From NCBI GenBank assembly GCA_934045075.1, contig OW203745.1:15620768-15684767 (forward strand): 64,000 nt of DNA, read 5' to 3'. The notes beneath the pieces were generated by a model. The model worked only from the letters and a program-made list of their open reading frames with translations. It was not told the origin of the DNA and searched no databases. Source of the DNA: Yponomeuta sedellus (lineage: Eukaryota > Arthropoda > Insecta > Lepidoptera > Yponomeutidae). The stretch's first letter is position 1. Each line of letters begins with the position of its first letter. The position numbers and the translations under genes are program-made. Positions 1 through 9,990 of the stretch are shown in pieces.

Positions 1-135
1 AGGAACAGTACGTGGCGTCCACTAACGCGTGGGCCGCCACCCAGAGGGCAGTGTTCAGGGGCACCGGAAGCGTCGACTTCTACAACATATTGACCAAGAT
101 GCCTATCAACTCGCCGGACACTAGGTCCGATTTCG
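1..135 (+). CDS. SCPEP1: Carboxypeptidase exon A (5' end outside window)
   Basis: The open frame starts at base 3 and reads EQYVASTNAWAATQRAV then DFYNILTK. The exon ends with one base of a split codon before GTAAGT at 136. It belongs to the segment between the catalytic Ser and Asp in S10 enzymes. Confidence 0.85.
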
Positions 136-3100
136 GTAAGTCAGCCAGATCTTGAAATGTCAGTGCGGTTAATATGTTAACAGTATGTACAACTTGAGCG
201 GCTTGAAAACTTCTGACAGTAAGACCAGCCACTAGTCTTGCAAGCCTCCGCAAATCCGGACTTGGCCCCGTGGTGGAATTGGTATTATGGCCAATACCTT
301 CCTCTGGGAAGAGACCCGTGCCCCTCGGTGGGGACATAATGAGTTGATGATTATGATGATGTTAAACTATTATATAAACTAATACGACACACGTAATCGG
401 CGGCGGCGCAAATAATTTCTAATTAGATGTATATTTACGAATAAAAAGTACTTGCCTTATCTGGAGCTATCTTATCCCAGAATGCTGACAACATTCCACA
501 ACATTCGATGTTGGTAGCAGTATATTTTGGAGCCGGTGCCCAAAATGTATGCGCTGGTCTTGTAACTTGGCACCGACACCAATCTATACTATACATAATA
601 CCAACATCGAATTTAAAAGTATTATTTGCTTCAACTATTTCTTACTTTTTAGAGCTGGTGGTGTTTAGAAGTCGGTTTTTTCTTTTCATTTAAAAATATT
701 TCACTATTTTGGTGATTATTTCTGTGACTCCGCGAAACCATCTTTTCTGAAAGCTAATGCACAAGTCACTATAAAACACAAACAAAAATCGCTTCAAGTG
801 TGCCTTTGAAATTAGAAGAGTTTTCTCGATTTCTGCAGGATCTCATCGTCAGATCCTAACTTAGTCACTTTGGGACCACCTGTGAAGACTACCCTTTAAA
901 AAAAGCGCTTTGCGTCTTGCGTCTTCGAGTAATCGGTGAAACTACATTAAAAAAAAGGTCTTGACAAATAGGCGTTACGACAGTATCAGAAACAAAGATT
1001 TAATGACTTTAGGGAAAAAATCATATTAAAAGGTTTTAAAACACTGATTTATTAAAAGGTTTTAAAACCCGTGCTAAGAACAAATTTGAAAACCTATTTA
1101 GAGGGTAATTTTTTTTTTAAATCTGTCCTTAGCACGGGTTAGTGCATTAAAAATAAAAATAGTATAATCATGTGGGTACAATGATATCGTTCCGATGTAA
1201 AACCTAACTGCAAAGTAGGTAGTCGGGGCTGTAAGTGATGCAATCTACTTCACCCAGATGTCGCTGCCTGTACGTAATACAGAGAATAGTGTAAAGAGGT
1301 TCGAAATTTCACTGATGCAGGTGAGTCGCCCATTGGCTCAATTGGTAGAGCACTGGCACGGATAGCCAGAGGTTGCGGGTTCGAATCCCGGCATGGGTGA
1401 AACTTTTAACCTCTAAATAGGTTTTTAAATTTGTCCTTAGCACGGGTTAGTGCATTAAAAATAAAAATAGTTTAATCATGTGGGTACAGTGATATCGTTC
1501 CGATGTAAAACCTAACTGCAAAATAGGTAGTCGGGGCTGTAAGTGATGCAATTTGCTTAAGCCAGATGTCGCTGCCTGTACGTAATACAGAGAATAGTGT
1601 AAAGAGGTTCGAAATTTCACTGATGCCGGTGAGTCGCCCATTGGTTCAATTGGTAGAGCGCTGGCACGGATAGCCAGAGGTTGCGGGTTCGAATCCCGGC
1701 ATGGGTGAAATTTTTAGCCTCTAAATAGGTTTTTAAATTTGTCCTAAGCACGGGTTAGTGCATTAAAAATAAAAATAGTTTAATCATGTGGGTACAGTGA
1801 TATCGTTCCGATGTAAAACCTAACTGTAAAGTAGGTAGTCGGAGCTGTAAGTGATGCAATTTGCTTAAGCCAGATGTCGCTGCCTGTACGTAATACAGAG
1901 AATAGTGTAAAGAGGTTCGAAATTTCACTGATGCCGGTGAGTCGCCCATTGGCTCAATTGGTAGAGCGCTGGCACGGATAGCCAGAGGTTGCGGGTTCGA
2001 ATCCCGGCATGGGTGAAATTTTTAACCTCTAAATAGGTTTTTAAATTTGTCCTTAGTACGGGTTAGTGCATTAAAAATAAAAATAGTATAATCTTTCGTA
2101 ATGGCTATCTTTTTAATTTTGAAAACTGGATTCACCTGCCTAATATCCGCTTTCTTTCAGAGCTTACCCGGGATTCGCTGATAACGGGGAGACCATACAT
2201 GTCTCGGAACGAGGAATGGGATCTGAATTTGCTGATGAACACAGAAGTGAAGGAAGCTCTTGGCATCCCCGCAAATGTGACGTGGGGCAGCCAGTCCAAC
2301 GCTGTCTTTAGCTACTTGAGTGAAGACTTCATGAAGCCTGTCACGGAAGGAAGTAAGTTGCGGAATCTATTTTTCCAGCAGCAATTCTATTAGGGTCATA
2401 TTTAAAAACCTATTTAGAGGCTAAAAATTTCACCCATGCCGGGATTCGAACCCGCAACCTCTGGCTATCCGTGCCAGCGCTCTACCAATTGAGCCAATGG
2501 GCGACTCACCGGCATCAGTGAAATTTCGACACGGGTTAGTGCATTAAAAATAAAAATAGTATAATAGGGTCATATTATTCAGCGTTACCTCAAACATTTC
2601 TGAAACATGGCGCTTTTTGGAAGTTTGTTACTACAAGGTAGAAAAGTTTTAGTGACATCAACATTTTGTCGTTTCAACGTTTTTGTCCTTTTGAACTAAA
2701 ACTTTTGTTTGTGGTCTGGATTAATTACTTGAATTTGCTCGGAGGAATTTCACTTAGCAGTGTAGATATTGTGTTTTAAGCTATAGTTCCTGCGATGAAA
2801 GAGGAGACCCGTGCCTCAGCAGGGAAGACACACAAGGGATCATCATATCAACAAACTATAGTACAGTCTGTTAGCTTTTAGAATATACCTCGGCGGGCTC
2901 TAGAGTAGGCTTCGGTTTTCGCCGAAAGCACACGAGTGTGGTACTTCCTGCTCTGATCAAACTTTTCTTCACTATTTTGAAAACTTATGTGAAGTTGTGT
3001 CATATTAGTTCCGATATTTCTATTACACGAATATATCCGATTTTAACCAATAGCTAACATTAATTGAGATAATAATTCTCTTTTTAAGTTTTGCAAAGCT

Positions 3101-6100
3101 TTAGCTCAGTTTCCCTTTCAGTTGAGAGACTTCTCAATGAGACCGACGTGATTGTGACCAAATACAACGGGAACCTCGACTTGATCTGCGACACGCCAGG
3201 TAGGTACATTTAGCTGATCATCCTTGAAGACGTCTGTTAAGTATGTGATATCAAAAGACTGGCAGACATTGATCGTGGGTGGGTCCACCGATTCAGAGTC
3301 GCTAAGGGTGTGATGAAACGGGCTATAGTCGGAGACTGTTCGATAAATCAAATCAGAAATGAGATAATTCACCAAAGGACTATGGTGATTGACATAGAAC
3401 AATATTTGCAAATTGAAGTGGCAGTGGGCTGTTCACGTCTACCGAAGAATTGATAGTCTATGGGGTCCAAAGTTTCTCGACTGGAGACGACGAAATGGCA
3501 AACCAATACCACCAACTCCCTGGACTGTCAGAGAGTCCAACGTGGTAGTCGAAAATGGGAGGCGAATAAACATTCTCGTTTGCCGTTGGTGTCATGTAAT
3601 GGCAGTCGTTGAGCCATGTCAGAGGCCTTATGCCATAAGGCCTCTGACATGGCTCAACGACCATAAGGCTTATGGGCGGCTTGATAGCTTCTGACAGTAA
3701 GGCCCGCCACTGTGTCACAATCCTCCACCTACCCGGACTTGGCCCCCGTGGTGGGGTATAGCCTAACCTTCCTACGATGCAGGAAGAGACCCGTGACCCA
3801 GCAGTGGGGACATACATGAGGTTGATATCTAAACATTCTTTAAATTACTGATGTATACCGAATGCTTACGAAAGTGCTGGTGTTTCAGGTCAAATCCTGT
3901 GGGTAGATCGGCTGAGGTGGGAGGGGGCTGAGGGTTACAGGGCCGCGCCACGGAACCCTATCTGGGAGGACGGCCGGCTTGAGGGTTACTACAAGTCCTA
4001 TAGGAACTTCAGGTTCTTCTGGATCAACGTCGCTGGACACAGCGTAAGATATAATGCTTTTACATTAGCAAGCTTCACTTCTAAATAAGACCTGTTCAAT
4101 ATTACTAATCATCTCATATTCTTTAAATAAAATATTTTAGTATTTTTAAAACGACAAGGTTATGCCACTCCGCTCCACTCCACTCCACTCCGCTCCACTC
4201 CACTCCACTCCACTCCACTCCACTCCACTCCACTCCACTCCACTCCCCTCCACTCCACTCCACTCCACTCCACTCCCCTCCACTCCACTCCACTCCACTC
4301 CACTCCACTCCACTCCACTCCACTCCACTCCACTCCACTCCACTCCACTCCACTCCACTCCACTCCACTCCACTCCACTCCACTCCACTCCACTCCACTC
4401 CACTCCACTCCACTCCACTCCACTCCACTCCACTCCACTCCACTCCACTCCACTCCACTCCACTCCACTCCACTCCACTCCACTCCACTCCACTCCACTC
4501 CACTCCACTCCACTCCACTCCACTCCACTCCACTCCACTCCACTCCACTCCACTCCACTCCACTCCACTCCACTCCACTCCACTCCACTCCACTCCACTC
4601 CACTCCACTCCACTCCACTCCACTCCACTCCACTCCACTCCACTCCACTCCACTCCACTCCACTCCATTCCATTCCATTCCATTTGTAACACTAACCTCT
4701 TGAGGTGCTCTGCCTGAGGGGCTAGGTTTCTGCGCGACCCGGTGAAATACTACCCGGGTTGGCGCTTTCAAGGATGCCTATGGGGACTACTCACAAATGA
4801 CTACACTTGGATTCCAAAAACCGACACCATTTAATATACACAGACCTAATGTTTACATAACTAACCCTACACACTCAAATTGTCTCTCACTTAACCTATC
4901 ACTGGTTTTAAACATTGTCCCTGTATTATCACTGTCTTTGTTACACACCGACACTCACACAACTTAACTACTGATGGACACTAGGGGCGACTTGCTCACT
5001 ATTATTAACTACTGTACTTATTCCCGGTGAGAGGTACCTACGACTCTCAATGATCCTGGAGTGGCCGATATCGGGATCCCCAACATACCGCTCTCAGGAT
5101 TCCCTATTATCTGGGGTGGCCACCATCGGGAACCCCAACGTGCCAACACCCAGAGGCTAAGGTGGGCACACGAGATGTCCTAGGCCGGCTAATATCGGCG
5201 AACCAACATGCCATGCCCTAGGACATCTCGTGAGTGGCATCGGCTAACCTCGGATGGGCCCACAGAGGCGGACCACTGTACCGCTTCCGGCGATCAGCCG
5301 ATGTGCCCTCACTTGCTCCTCAACCCTCTACAGATCGGGATCCCCTCCGACTGTCCTGAAGCCCTACCGGGACTCCCACAGCGAACCAGAAACCCCTTAA
5401 ATTGACACCGGGACCGGACCTACGGTGAACGTCTTAACTGGTAGTGGGAGCCGCTCGACTGAGCTAGCGCTGCGCCTTTTATATTCGCGTCGCCGCCGTG
5501 CCGCGCCTCCCGCCAGTCCTTGCTGGCGTCACTGCATGCGGCGCCCCGCGCCGCGGGCCGCGCTCCGCTGGCGCCTTGTCACGCCGTGCCTGCGTGGTGC
5601 TTGTGGTGTGGCTGGTGACGTGGTCAGCTACGTCACATTCCCCCCCTTCGTGTGAGGATTTTTTCCTGTGGGGAAAAAATCAGCATTACAGAAACGCCCG
5701 GAATGGTTGCCCTAACACTTTACTCCTTTACGCGTTTTCCCCGACTGTCTAATAACACGAACTTGCCTTTTAATCCTTTTCCTAGAACATTTTAGTTGGT
5801 TACTTTGTTATTAGCTTGTATTGTAGCTCTTTAGCTGTTTTATTTACACGATTGTAACCTGATAACCTCCCGACAATACAATTTACTGATAAATAAGCTG
5901 TCATCGACTTCTTTTTTTTTTTTTTTGCGTTCCGTTCTACGGCTACTTGTCGCCCCTAGTATCGATTACTAATTTAGTAACTAAAATAAACTTGTTCGTA
6001 AAAAAAATAAAGTTGTACCGAGAATTGTGTACCTTTATTCCTGTGATTTTTCCCTTGTGTCCCGGTTGTCTTTATAGTAGGGGGTTCGCACTCGATGACT

Positions 6101-7498
6101 TCCCTGACTACACTGTTAAGTTCTCTGACAATCGTTTAGGATAATCGTCGTTTTGTCACTTGTGTGAGTATGGTCCCTAGGATATCTGGGTTTTAAACGT
6201 TGGGCGCCATTGTAACACTAACCTCTTGAGGTGCTCTGCCTGAGGGGCTAGGTTTCTGCGCGACCCGGTGAAATACTACCCGGGTTGGCGCTTTCAAGGA
6301 TGCCTATGGGGACTACTCACAAATGACTACACTTGGATTCCAAAAACCGACACCATTTAATATACACAGACCTAATGTTTACATAACTAACCCTACACAC
6401 TCAAATTGTCTCTCACTTAACCTATCACTGGTTTTAAACATTGTCCCTGTATTATCACTGTCTTTGTTACACACCGACACTCACACAACTTAACTACTGA
6501 TGGACACTAGGGGCGACTTGCTCACTATTATTAACTACTGTACTTATTCCCGGTGAGAGGTACCTACGACTCTCAATGATCCTGGAGTGGCCGATATCGG
6601 GATCCCCAACATACCGCTCTCAGGATTCCCTATTATCTGGGGTGGCCACCATCGGGAACCCCAACGTGCCAACACCCAGAGGCTAAGGTGGGCACACGAG
6701 ATGTCCTAGGCCGGCTAATATCGGCGAACCAACATGCCATGCCCTAGGACATCTCGTGAGTGGCATCGGCTAACCTCGGATGGGCCCACAGAGGCGGACC
6801 ACTGTACCGCTTCCGGCGATCAGCCGATGTGCCCTCACTTGCTCCTCAACCCTCTACAGATCGGGATCCCCTCCGACTGTCCTGAAGCCCTACCGGGACT
6901 CCCACAGCGAACCAGAAACCCCTTAAATTGACACCGGGACCGGACCTACGGTGAACGTCTTAACTGGTAGTGGGAGCCGCTCGACTGAGCTAGCGCTGCG
7001 CCTTTTATATTCGCGTCGCCGCCGTGCCGCGCCTCCCGCCAGTCCTTGCTGGCGTCACTGCATGCGGCGCCCCGCGCCGCGGGTCGCGCTCCGCTGGCGC
7101 CTTGTCACGCCGTGCCTGCGTGGTGCTTGTGGTGTGGCTGGTGACGTGGTCAGCTACGTCACACATTCCTAGAATATTCTTTATATTTTTATTGTACAAA
7201 GAAATTACAGTATAGGCACATATTTACATGAGACATTTTGAATGTGAACGTTAGGAATAGTGGTCTTCTTAGATGTAAGCTTTTTAATGTACAATAAAAA
7301 GTTCTGACCTAATTTAATATTCGGATTAGTTCTGAGTGGTCAAAAGGATTCGTGGATTCTATAGGTACATTTAGCTTTTAAAAACTCATATAAATACTTC
7401 GATAGTTAATTTGTATTTCCCTATTATTCTTTCAGGTGCCCAGAGACAATCCTGCAGGGACAAATGCCTTCCTTCGAGACATGACATCATTTGGATAG
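1..7498 (+). CDS. SCPEP1: Serine carboxypeptidase (peptidase family S10, SCPEP1-like), 3' part of the gene, five coding exons
   Basis: S10 carboxypeptidases remove C-terminal residues from peptides, usually in lysosomes or after secretion, with a Ser-Asp-His triad. Coding exons in the window are <1-135, 2161-2352, 3122-3199, 3889-4043 and 7436-7498. All junctions are GT-AG and phases agree (1,1,1,0), giving 206 C-terminal residues and a TAG stop. Seen: DFYNILTK, EDFMKPV, the catalytic-Asp motif YNGNLDLICDTPG (Asp codon 3178-3180) and the catalytic-His motif AGHSVPRDNP (His codon 4038-4040). The catalytic-Ser exon (GESYGG in the family) and the signal peptide lie left of the window. NVT and NET are possible N-glycosylation sites. 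Matches to DFYNILTK and DFMKPV favour the retinoid-inducible carboxypeptidase (SCPEP1) branch, to which insect 'venom serine carboxypeptidase' names are also applied, over vitellogenic carboxypeptidase. Introns 1 and 4 are swollen by repeats; no exon is broken. Confidence 0.9.
196..350 (+). repeat. 5S-derived SINE, 3' fragment
   Basis: Matches the 3' half of the 5S-headed SINE described at 22303: AAATCCGGACTTGGCCCC, GAAGAGACCCGTGCCCC and GTGGGGACATA. It is an old, 5'-truncated copy in carboxypeptidase intron 1. Confidence 0.65.
351..1066. other. Intronic AT-rich DNA with no recognised feature
   Basis: Part of carboxypeptidase intron 1. It has short A and T runs and two short direct repeats (TTAAAAGGTTTTAAAAC near 1026 and 1052) just before the family A array. 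No gene or complete mobile element was recognised. Confidence 0.5.
1067..2091 (+). repeat. Family A tandem array: three 308-bp tRNA-like units
   Basis: Units start at 1167, 1475 and 1783, exactly 308 bp apart, each opening ATCATGTGGGTAC and closing AAAAATAAAAATAGTNTA. Each contains a tRNA-like segment with intact A-box and B-box sequence. Preceding the first unit, 1067-1110 is an inverted piece of the unit's 3' part followed by a direct copy of the 3' tail, so the array begins with a small foldback. Units differ at only a few positions. The array lies in carboxypeptidase intron 1. Confidence 0.9.
1328..1400 (+). repeat. tRNA-like segment of family A unit 1
   Basis: Begins GCCCATTGGCTCAATTGG and folds as a cloverleaf: a 6-bp acceptor stem, a 4-bp D stem with GGTA loop, a CTGGC/GCCAG anticodon stem and a T arm with GGTTCGAATCC. 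The anticodon loop is ACGGATA, so position 33 is C rather than the invariant U, and a working tRNA is unlikely. The same segment recurs at 1636-1708 and 1944-2016. Confidence 0.75.
2161..2352 (+). CDS. SCPEP1: Carboxypeptidase exon B
   Basis: Preceded by a pyrimidine-rich acceptor ending TTTCTTTCAG and followed by GTAAGT at 2353. It encodes 63 complete codons, including PYMSRNEEWDLNLLMN, a possible glycosylation site NVT, and EDFMKPV. Entry and exit phases match exons A and C. Confidence 0.9.
2403..2564 (-). mobile_element. Family A insertion with part-inverted structure, 12-bp target duplication
   Basis: TAGGGTCATATT flanks the insert on both sides (2391-2402 and 2565-2576). The first 125 bp are the tRNA-like part on the minus strand. 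The last 35 bp are the family A 3' tail on the plus strand (CACGGGTTAGTGCATTAAAA onward). A retroposed copy with an inverted 5' part explains this. It sits in carboxypeptidase intron 2, just past exon B. Confidence 0.85.
2793..2852 (+). repeat. 5S-derived SINE, short 3' remnant
   Basis: GAGGAGACCCGTGCCTCAGC followed by a diverged form of the tail (ACACACAAGGG) matches the end of the 22303 family. Old and truncated. Confidence 0.45.
3122..3199 (+). CDS. SCPEP1: Carboxypeptidase exon C with the catalytic Asp
   Basis: The acceptor is TTTCCCTTTCAG and the donor is GTAGGT at 3200. It encodes ERLLNETDVIV followed by YNGNLDLICDTP. The Asp of LDLIC (3178-3180) aligns with the catalytic Asp of S10 enzymes (DFIC in yeast carboxypeptidase Y). 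Confidence 0.9.
3581..3829 (+). repeat. 5S-derived SINE, 5'-truncated, carrying an inverted duplication
   Basis: Matches the SINE body from the TGGTGTCATGTAATGGCAG region to the GTTGATATC end. Within it, 3611-3657 is a near-perfect palindrome of GAGCCATGTCAGAGGCCTTA, so an internal piece was copied back in reverse. It lies in carboxypeptidase intron 3. Confidence 0.75.
3889..4043 (+). CDS. SCPEP1: Carboxypeptidase exon D with the catalytic His
   Basis: The acceptor is GTGTTTCAG and the donor is GTAAGA at 4044. It encodes QILWVDRLRW, KSYRNFRFFWI and AGHS. The His (4038-4040) is the charge-relay histidine, and the conserved VP after it begins exon E. The exon is in phase 0 at its 3' end. Confidence 0.9.
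4162..4680. repeat. Pentanucleotide array (CACTC)n, about 100 copies
   Basis: Nearly pure repeats of CCACT from about 4167 to 4663, with a few CGCTC or CCCTC variants at the left end and three CATTC variants at the right end. Its long open frames (repeats of EWSGV or STPLH) arise from the repeat alone and are not genes. It lies in carboxypeptidase intron 4 and directly abuts the LTR element at 4685. Confidence 0.95.
4685..5637 (-). repeat. 3' LTR of the non-autonomous element
   Basis: 953 bp, GC-rich at its right half, TG...CA ends on the minus strand, preceded in the element's direction by GAAGGGGGGGAA. Small open frames inside it are repeated in the other LTR and show no known domain. Confidence 0.9.
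6211..7163 (-). repeat. 5' LTR of the non-autonomous element
   Basis: 953 bp, same length as its partner with one noted substitution (T for C near 7085). It is followed on the minus strand by the tRNA-Lys-type primer-binding site at about 6197-6209. Confidence 0.9.
7001..7009 (-). promoter_or_regulatory. Likely TATA box in the 5' LTR
   Basis: The minus strand reads TATAAAAGG in a GC-rich setting (copy in the other LTR at 5475-5483). This suits an LTR promoter transcribing leftward through the primer-binding site. Confidence 0.5.
7436..7498 (+). CDS. SCPEP1: Carboxypeptidase terminal exon E
   Basis: The acceptor TATTCTTTCAG is followed by VPRDNPAGTNAFLRDM and TSFG, then TAG. This completes the GHSVPRDNP motif across a 3.4-kb intron filled by a pentanucleotide array and an LTR element. 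Confidence 0.9.
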   Translation: MPRDNPAGTNAFLRDMTSFG

Positions 7499-7500
7499 AA

Positions 7501-7532
7501 AATAAATTATCTAATTAAGTATTTGAAATAAA
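7501..7532 (+). other. Polyadenylation signals of the carboxypeptidase gene
   Basis: Two AATAAA hexamers (7501-7506 and 7527-7532) lie 2 and 28 bases past the stop codon, as expected for a compact insect 3' UTR. The cleavage site is not visible from sequence alone. Confidence 0.6.
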
Positions 7533-8496
7533 AAGTAATTCATACATATTTGTTCGTATTTTAACTGAAAGGTCTAAGCTGTCGCTTGCTACTCTTGCTA
7601 GTATTCTGGAAGTCTATGTATCTATGTATCGTAGACAAATGGAAAAAAAACATCTATTTACAATTAACGATGTTAGTCACGCAGCTAACGTGAAGGAATA
7701 CATCGTCTATGTATCTGCTAAGGTGTTCAACTATTTCAGAACAGAAATTGCCAATCCTTTAAGCCCATACTCATTCTTTCTGAGAAAAGAACTGTGCCGT
7801 ACAGTTTAGGCTTTAGTTAATTTAGACTACATCAAAAACGTTTAGCAGCACAAATGTTGGCCTTATTTTTGTAAGGAATTGACTAATGTTTTGGCTTTAA
7901 TGTTATTGATGCCAACCATGGAATCATATCTACAGGTATTGACATTCAGCTGGACAGATTTTTACCAGTTAACAGATTATTATTCTAATAACCTGATCTT
8001 TATTCAAATATACATGTAAGTATATTAGAATACGGATCAGGGCCTGACCTATCTAACGAATGATGGAACTCAAAACGTCATAGGTGTTTATTTCTTCCTA
8101 GTAAAATTCTTTTGTTTGTTTTTGTCGAGTGACTTGAAAAGAAAATACTGATTAAATCTCTATACGATTCCAAGAAAGGTACAATTAGTAAGTAAATTAG
8201 TCCTTTAAACTTGTAAAGTCTCAAAAACATTATAATCAAAATGTAATCTAAAATCTCGGCGTTGCAAATTGCGTGAAACGAAACACAATTTAAATACTGG
8301 CTTTTTCCCCACGGCCGAAATCAAAGCTCTTAAATATTCCAGAAAAAGAAAACGAAAATCCAATATGACGGCGCGGCTAATTTGGCCGGAACAAAAACAG
8401 AAGGTGTCTTGAGTGGCCTGTTGGAACAAAAAAGGAGGACAGAACGTCTACTCAGACTTTCACTAGTCTAAAATCTACTTTCTCTTTTTTACATAA
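7533..8496. other. AT-rich intergenic DNA, nothing recognised
   Basis: Downstream of the carboxypeptidase gene. Only short unsupported open frames are present. No mobile element, RNA gene or conserved protein was recognised. Confidence 0.5.
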
Positions 8497-8638
8497 TGTT
8501 GATATCATGACATCCACCCTTTGTATGTCTCCACTGCTGGGGCACGGGTCTCTTCCTGCATCGCAGGAAGATTAGGCCAAATTCCACCACGGGGGCCAAG
8601 TCCGGGTTGGTGAGATTGTAAGACAGTGGAGGGCCTCA
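8497..8638 (-). repeat. 5S-derived SINE, 3' part
   Basis: The reverse complement of the family body: CACTGCTGGGGCACGGGTCT, GGAAGATTAGGCC and CCACGGGGGCCAAGTCCGGG. It lacks the 5S head. Confidence 0.7.
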
Positions 8639-8761
8639 CTGTAACACACATAAGGTTATCCTTGATTTTTGTCCCTGTACCTAAGTATACCAGGGTCGTC
8701 TAGGCCAAAGGGGCCCGAGTGGCGTTTTGGCTTTAGGGTCCCACCGCAGGCATATTATTAT

Positions 8762-8861
8762 CATTAAAAAGTTAAAATTACTTTGCTGAATTCCGCCAAA
8801 AATCCCACAAGCTTGTGGGATTTTTGGCGGAATTCAGCAAAGTAATTTTAACTTTTTAATG
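8762..8861. repeat. Perfect 100-bp palindrome, compact foldback of the AAAATTACTTTGC family
   Basis: Two 50-bp arms meet with no spacer at CACAAG/CTTGTG (8811/8812) and are perfectly complementary. The same arm forms the terminal repeats of the elements at 24829-25125 and 44653-45740, so this copy has lost its interior. Flanking sequence to about 8900 also matches the 24829 element. Confidence 0.9.
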
Positions 8862-8904
8862 CTATTATGGATTTCCGCAAAGTAACGCCTGATTCTATAC
8901 AACA

Positions 8905-9796
8905 TATTATTATCATCAACAAAGTAATTATCATAGAGGGGTTTCTTGAGGCTCGGTCCAAAACCTGGTTGAGAAGTAAATTATTAGCAACCTATTTTAA
9001 TTTCGTTCAATATTCCGATATGGCCAAAAAATCGTAATGGGGGGAACGTGCAGGCGGGACGAGAGGCAAACGCCACTCTAGCTCTATGGCCTGCCGACGC
9101 TGAATTATATATAACATACTCGTAATTTTGTTGACAAGACGTCAACGGGCGACTTTACAATAACAAACTGCACGGACCAGTGAAAATAGTGGATTTTTCT
9201 AATTTTCGAATGAAAACTTTTGTATTCAGTGTAACTTAGTTCTAGAATTACTTAGTTAAATTTTTGTCGATGGATTTCGAGCAAAGCTTTTCATCTTCTT
9301 TGCCCTAATTTGGCTAGATACGAAAGATGAATAAGTAGGTAGACATGTTTTGTGCGCCATATCTGGTAGTACTTCTGTTTTCAATTATTTTGGGGTTGCC
9401 GGGACAAAAAACAAAGACAAACCCCACTTGGAGGAGATTTATAAAAACTGTTTAGGATAACTTTTGATATTTGAGATGATTGTAACTTAATTCTTCTGAT
9501 GGGTTTGTGTTTCTGGCATTGTTAAGGCGTATTGTTTATGGGTGACGGTTTTGTAAATAAATGTTTGAAGGAGAAGGCGTGGAACCATTGTTTCTACCAC
9601 TTCTGATGACTCATATAATGTTTAATCAAAAAAGACGTAATTAAATCATTGATCATCTAACAACTGAATGTAGGCCTAATGTGTATGGTATAGCACGCAA
9701 TACGATGTAATTTATTGAAATCCAGCAACTATAAAACATACCAGAATATAGTATTTTCTAAGGTTAACACGAGCACTAGACATACCTAATAAAAAC
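8905..9796. other. Intergenic DNA, nothing recognised
   Basis: AT-rich with no supported open frame and no repeat shared with the rest of the window. Confidence 0.45.
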
Positions 9797-9809
9797 TGTA
9801 TTTAACTTT

Positions 9810-9990
9810 TAAAACCTATTTAGAGGCTAAAAAATTCACCCATGCCGGGATTCGAACCCGCAACCTCTGGCTATCCGTACCAGAGGTTGCGGGTTCGAAT
9901 CCCGGCATGGGTGAATTTTTTAGCCTCTAAATAGGTTTTAAAATTTGTTCCTTAGCACGGGTTAGTGCATTAAAAATAAAAATAGTGTAA
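9810..9990 (+). mobile_element. Family A hairpin copy with 13-bp target duplication
   Basis: TGTATTTAACTTT occurs at 9797-9809 and 9991-10003. Between them, about 60 bp of the tRNA-like 3' half is followed by a 9-bp loop (CTATCCGTA), the perfect reverse complement of the first arm, and then the family A 3' tail to AATAGTGTAA. RNA from it would fold as a long hairpin. Confidence 0.9.

Larger units (their letters stand above)
4685..7163 (-). mobile_element. Non-autonomous LTR retrotransposon (two 953-bp LTRs, 573-bp interior)
   Basis: Two direct repeats of 953 bp (4685-5637 and 6211-7163) were compared by eye and show one substitution. The direction is minus: LTRs begin TGTGACGTAGC and end GTGTTACA. 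The 5' LTR is followed after one base by TGGCGCCCAACGT, complementary to the 3' end of insect tRNA-Lys. A polypurine tract GAAGGGGGGGAA precedes the 3' LTR. A 4-bp duplication CATT flanks it (4681-4684 and 7164-7167). The interior has no gag or pol, so enzymes must come from a relative. Near-identical LTRs imply recent insertion. It occupies carboxypeptidase intron 4 in the antisense direction. Confidence 0.92.

Noticed and set aside
1328..2016. Cluster of real tRNA genes
   Set aside because: C at position 33 in all units, 308-bp spacing with a shared non-tRNA body, and dispersed insertions with target duplications indicate a repeat family.
4123..4771. Open frames encoding EWSGV or HSTPL repeats
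   Set aside because: Produced by the (CACTC)n array on both strands with no start context, domain or splice evidence.
4681..7167. Plain segmental duplication of about 950 bp
   Set aside because: Ends TG...CA, primer-binding site, polypurine tract and 4-bp target duplication show the two copies are LTRs.
5208..7215. Repeated short open frames at 5208-5752 and 6734-7215 as genes
   Set aside because: They are identical because they lie in the two LTRs, and show no known domain.
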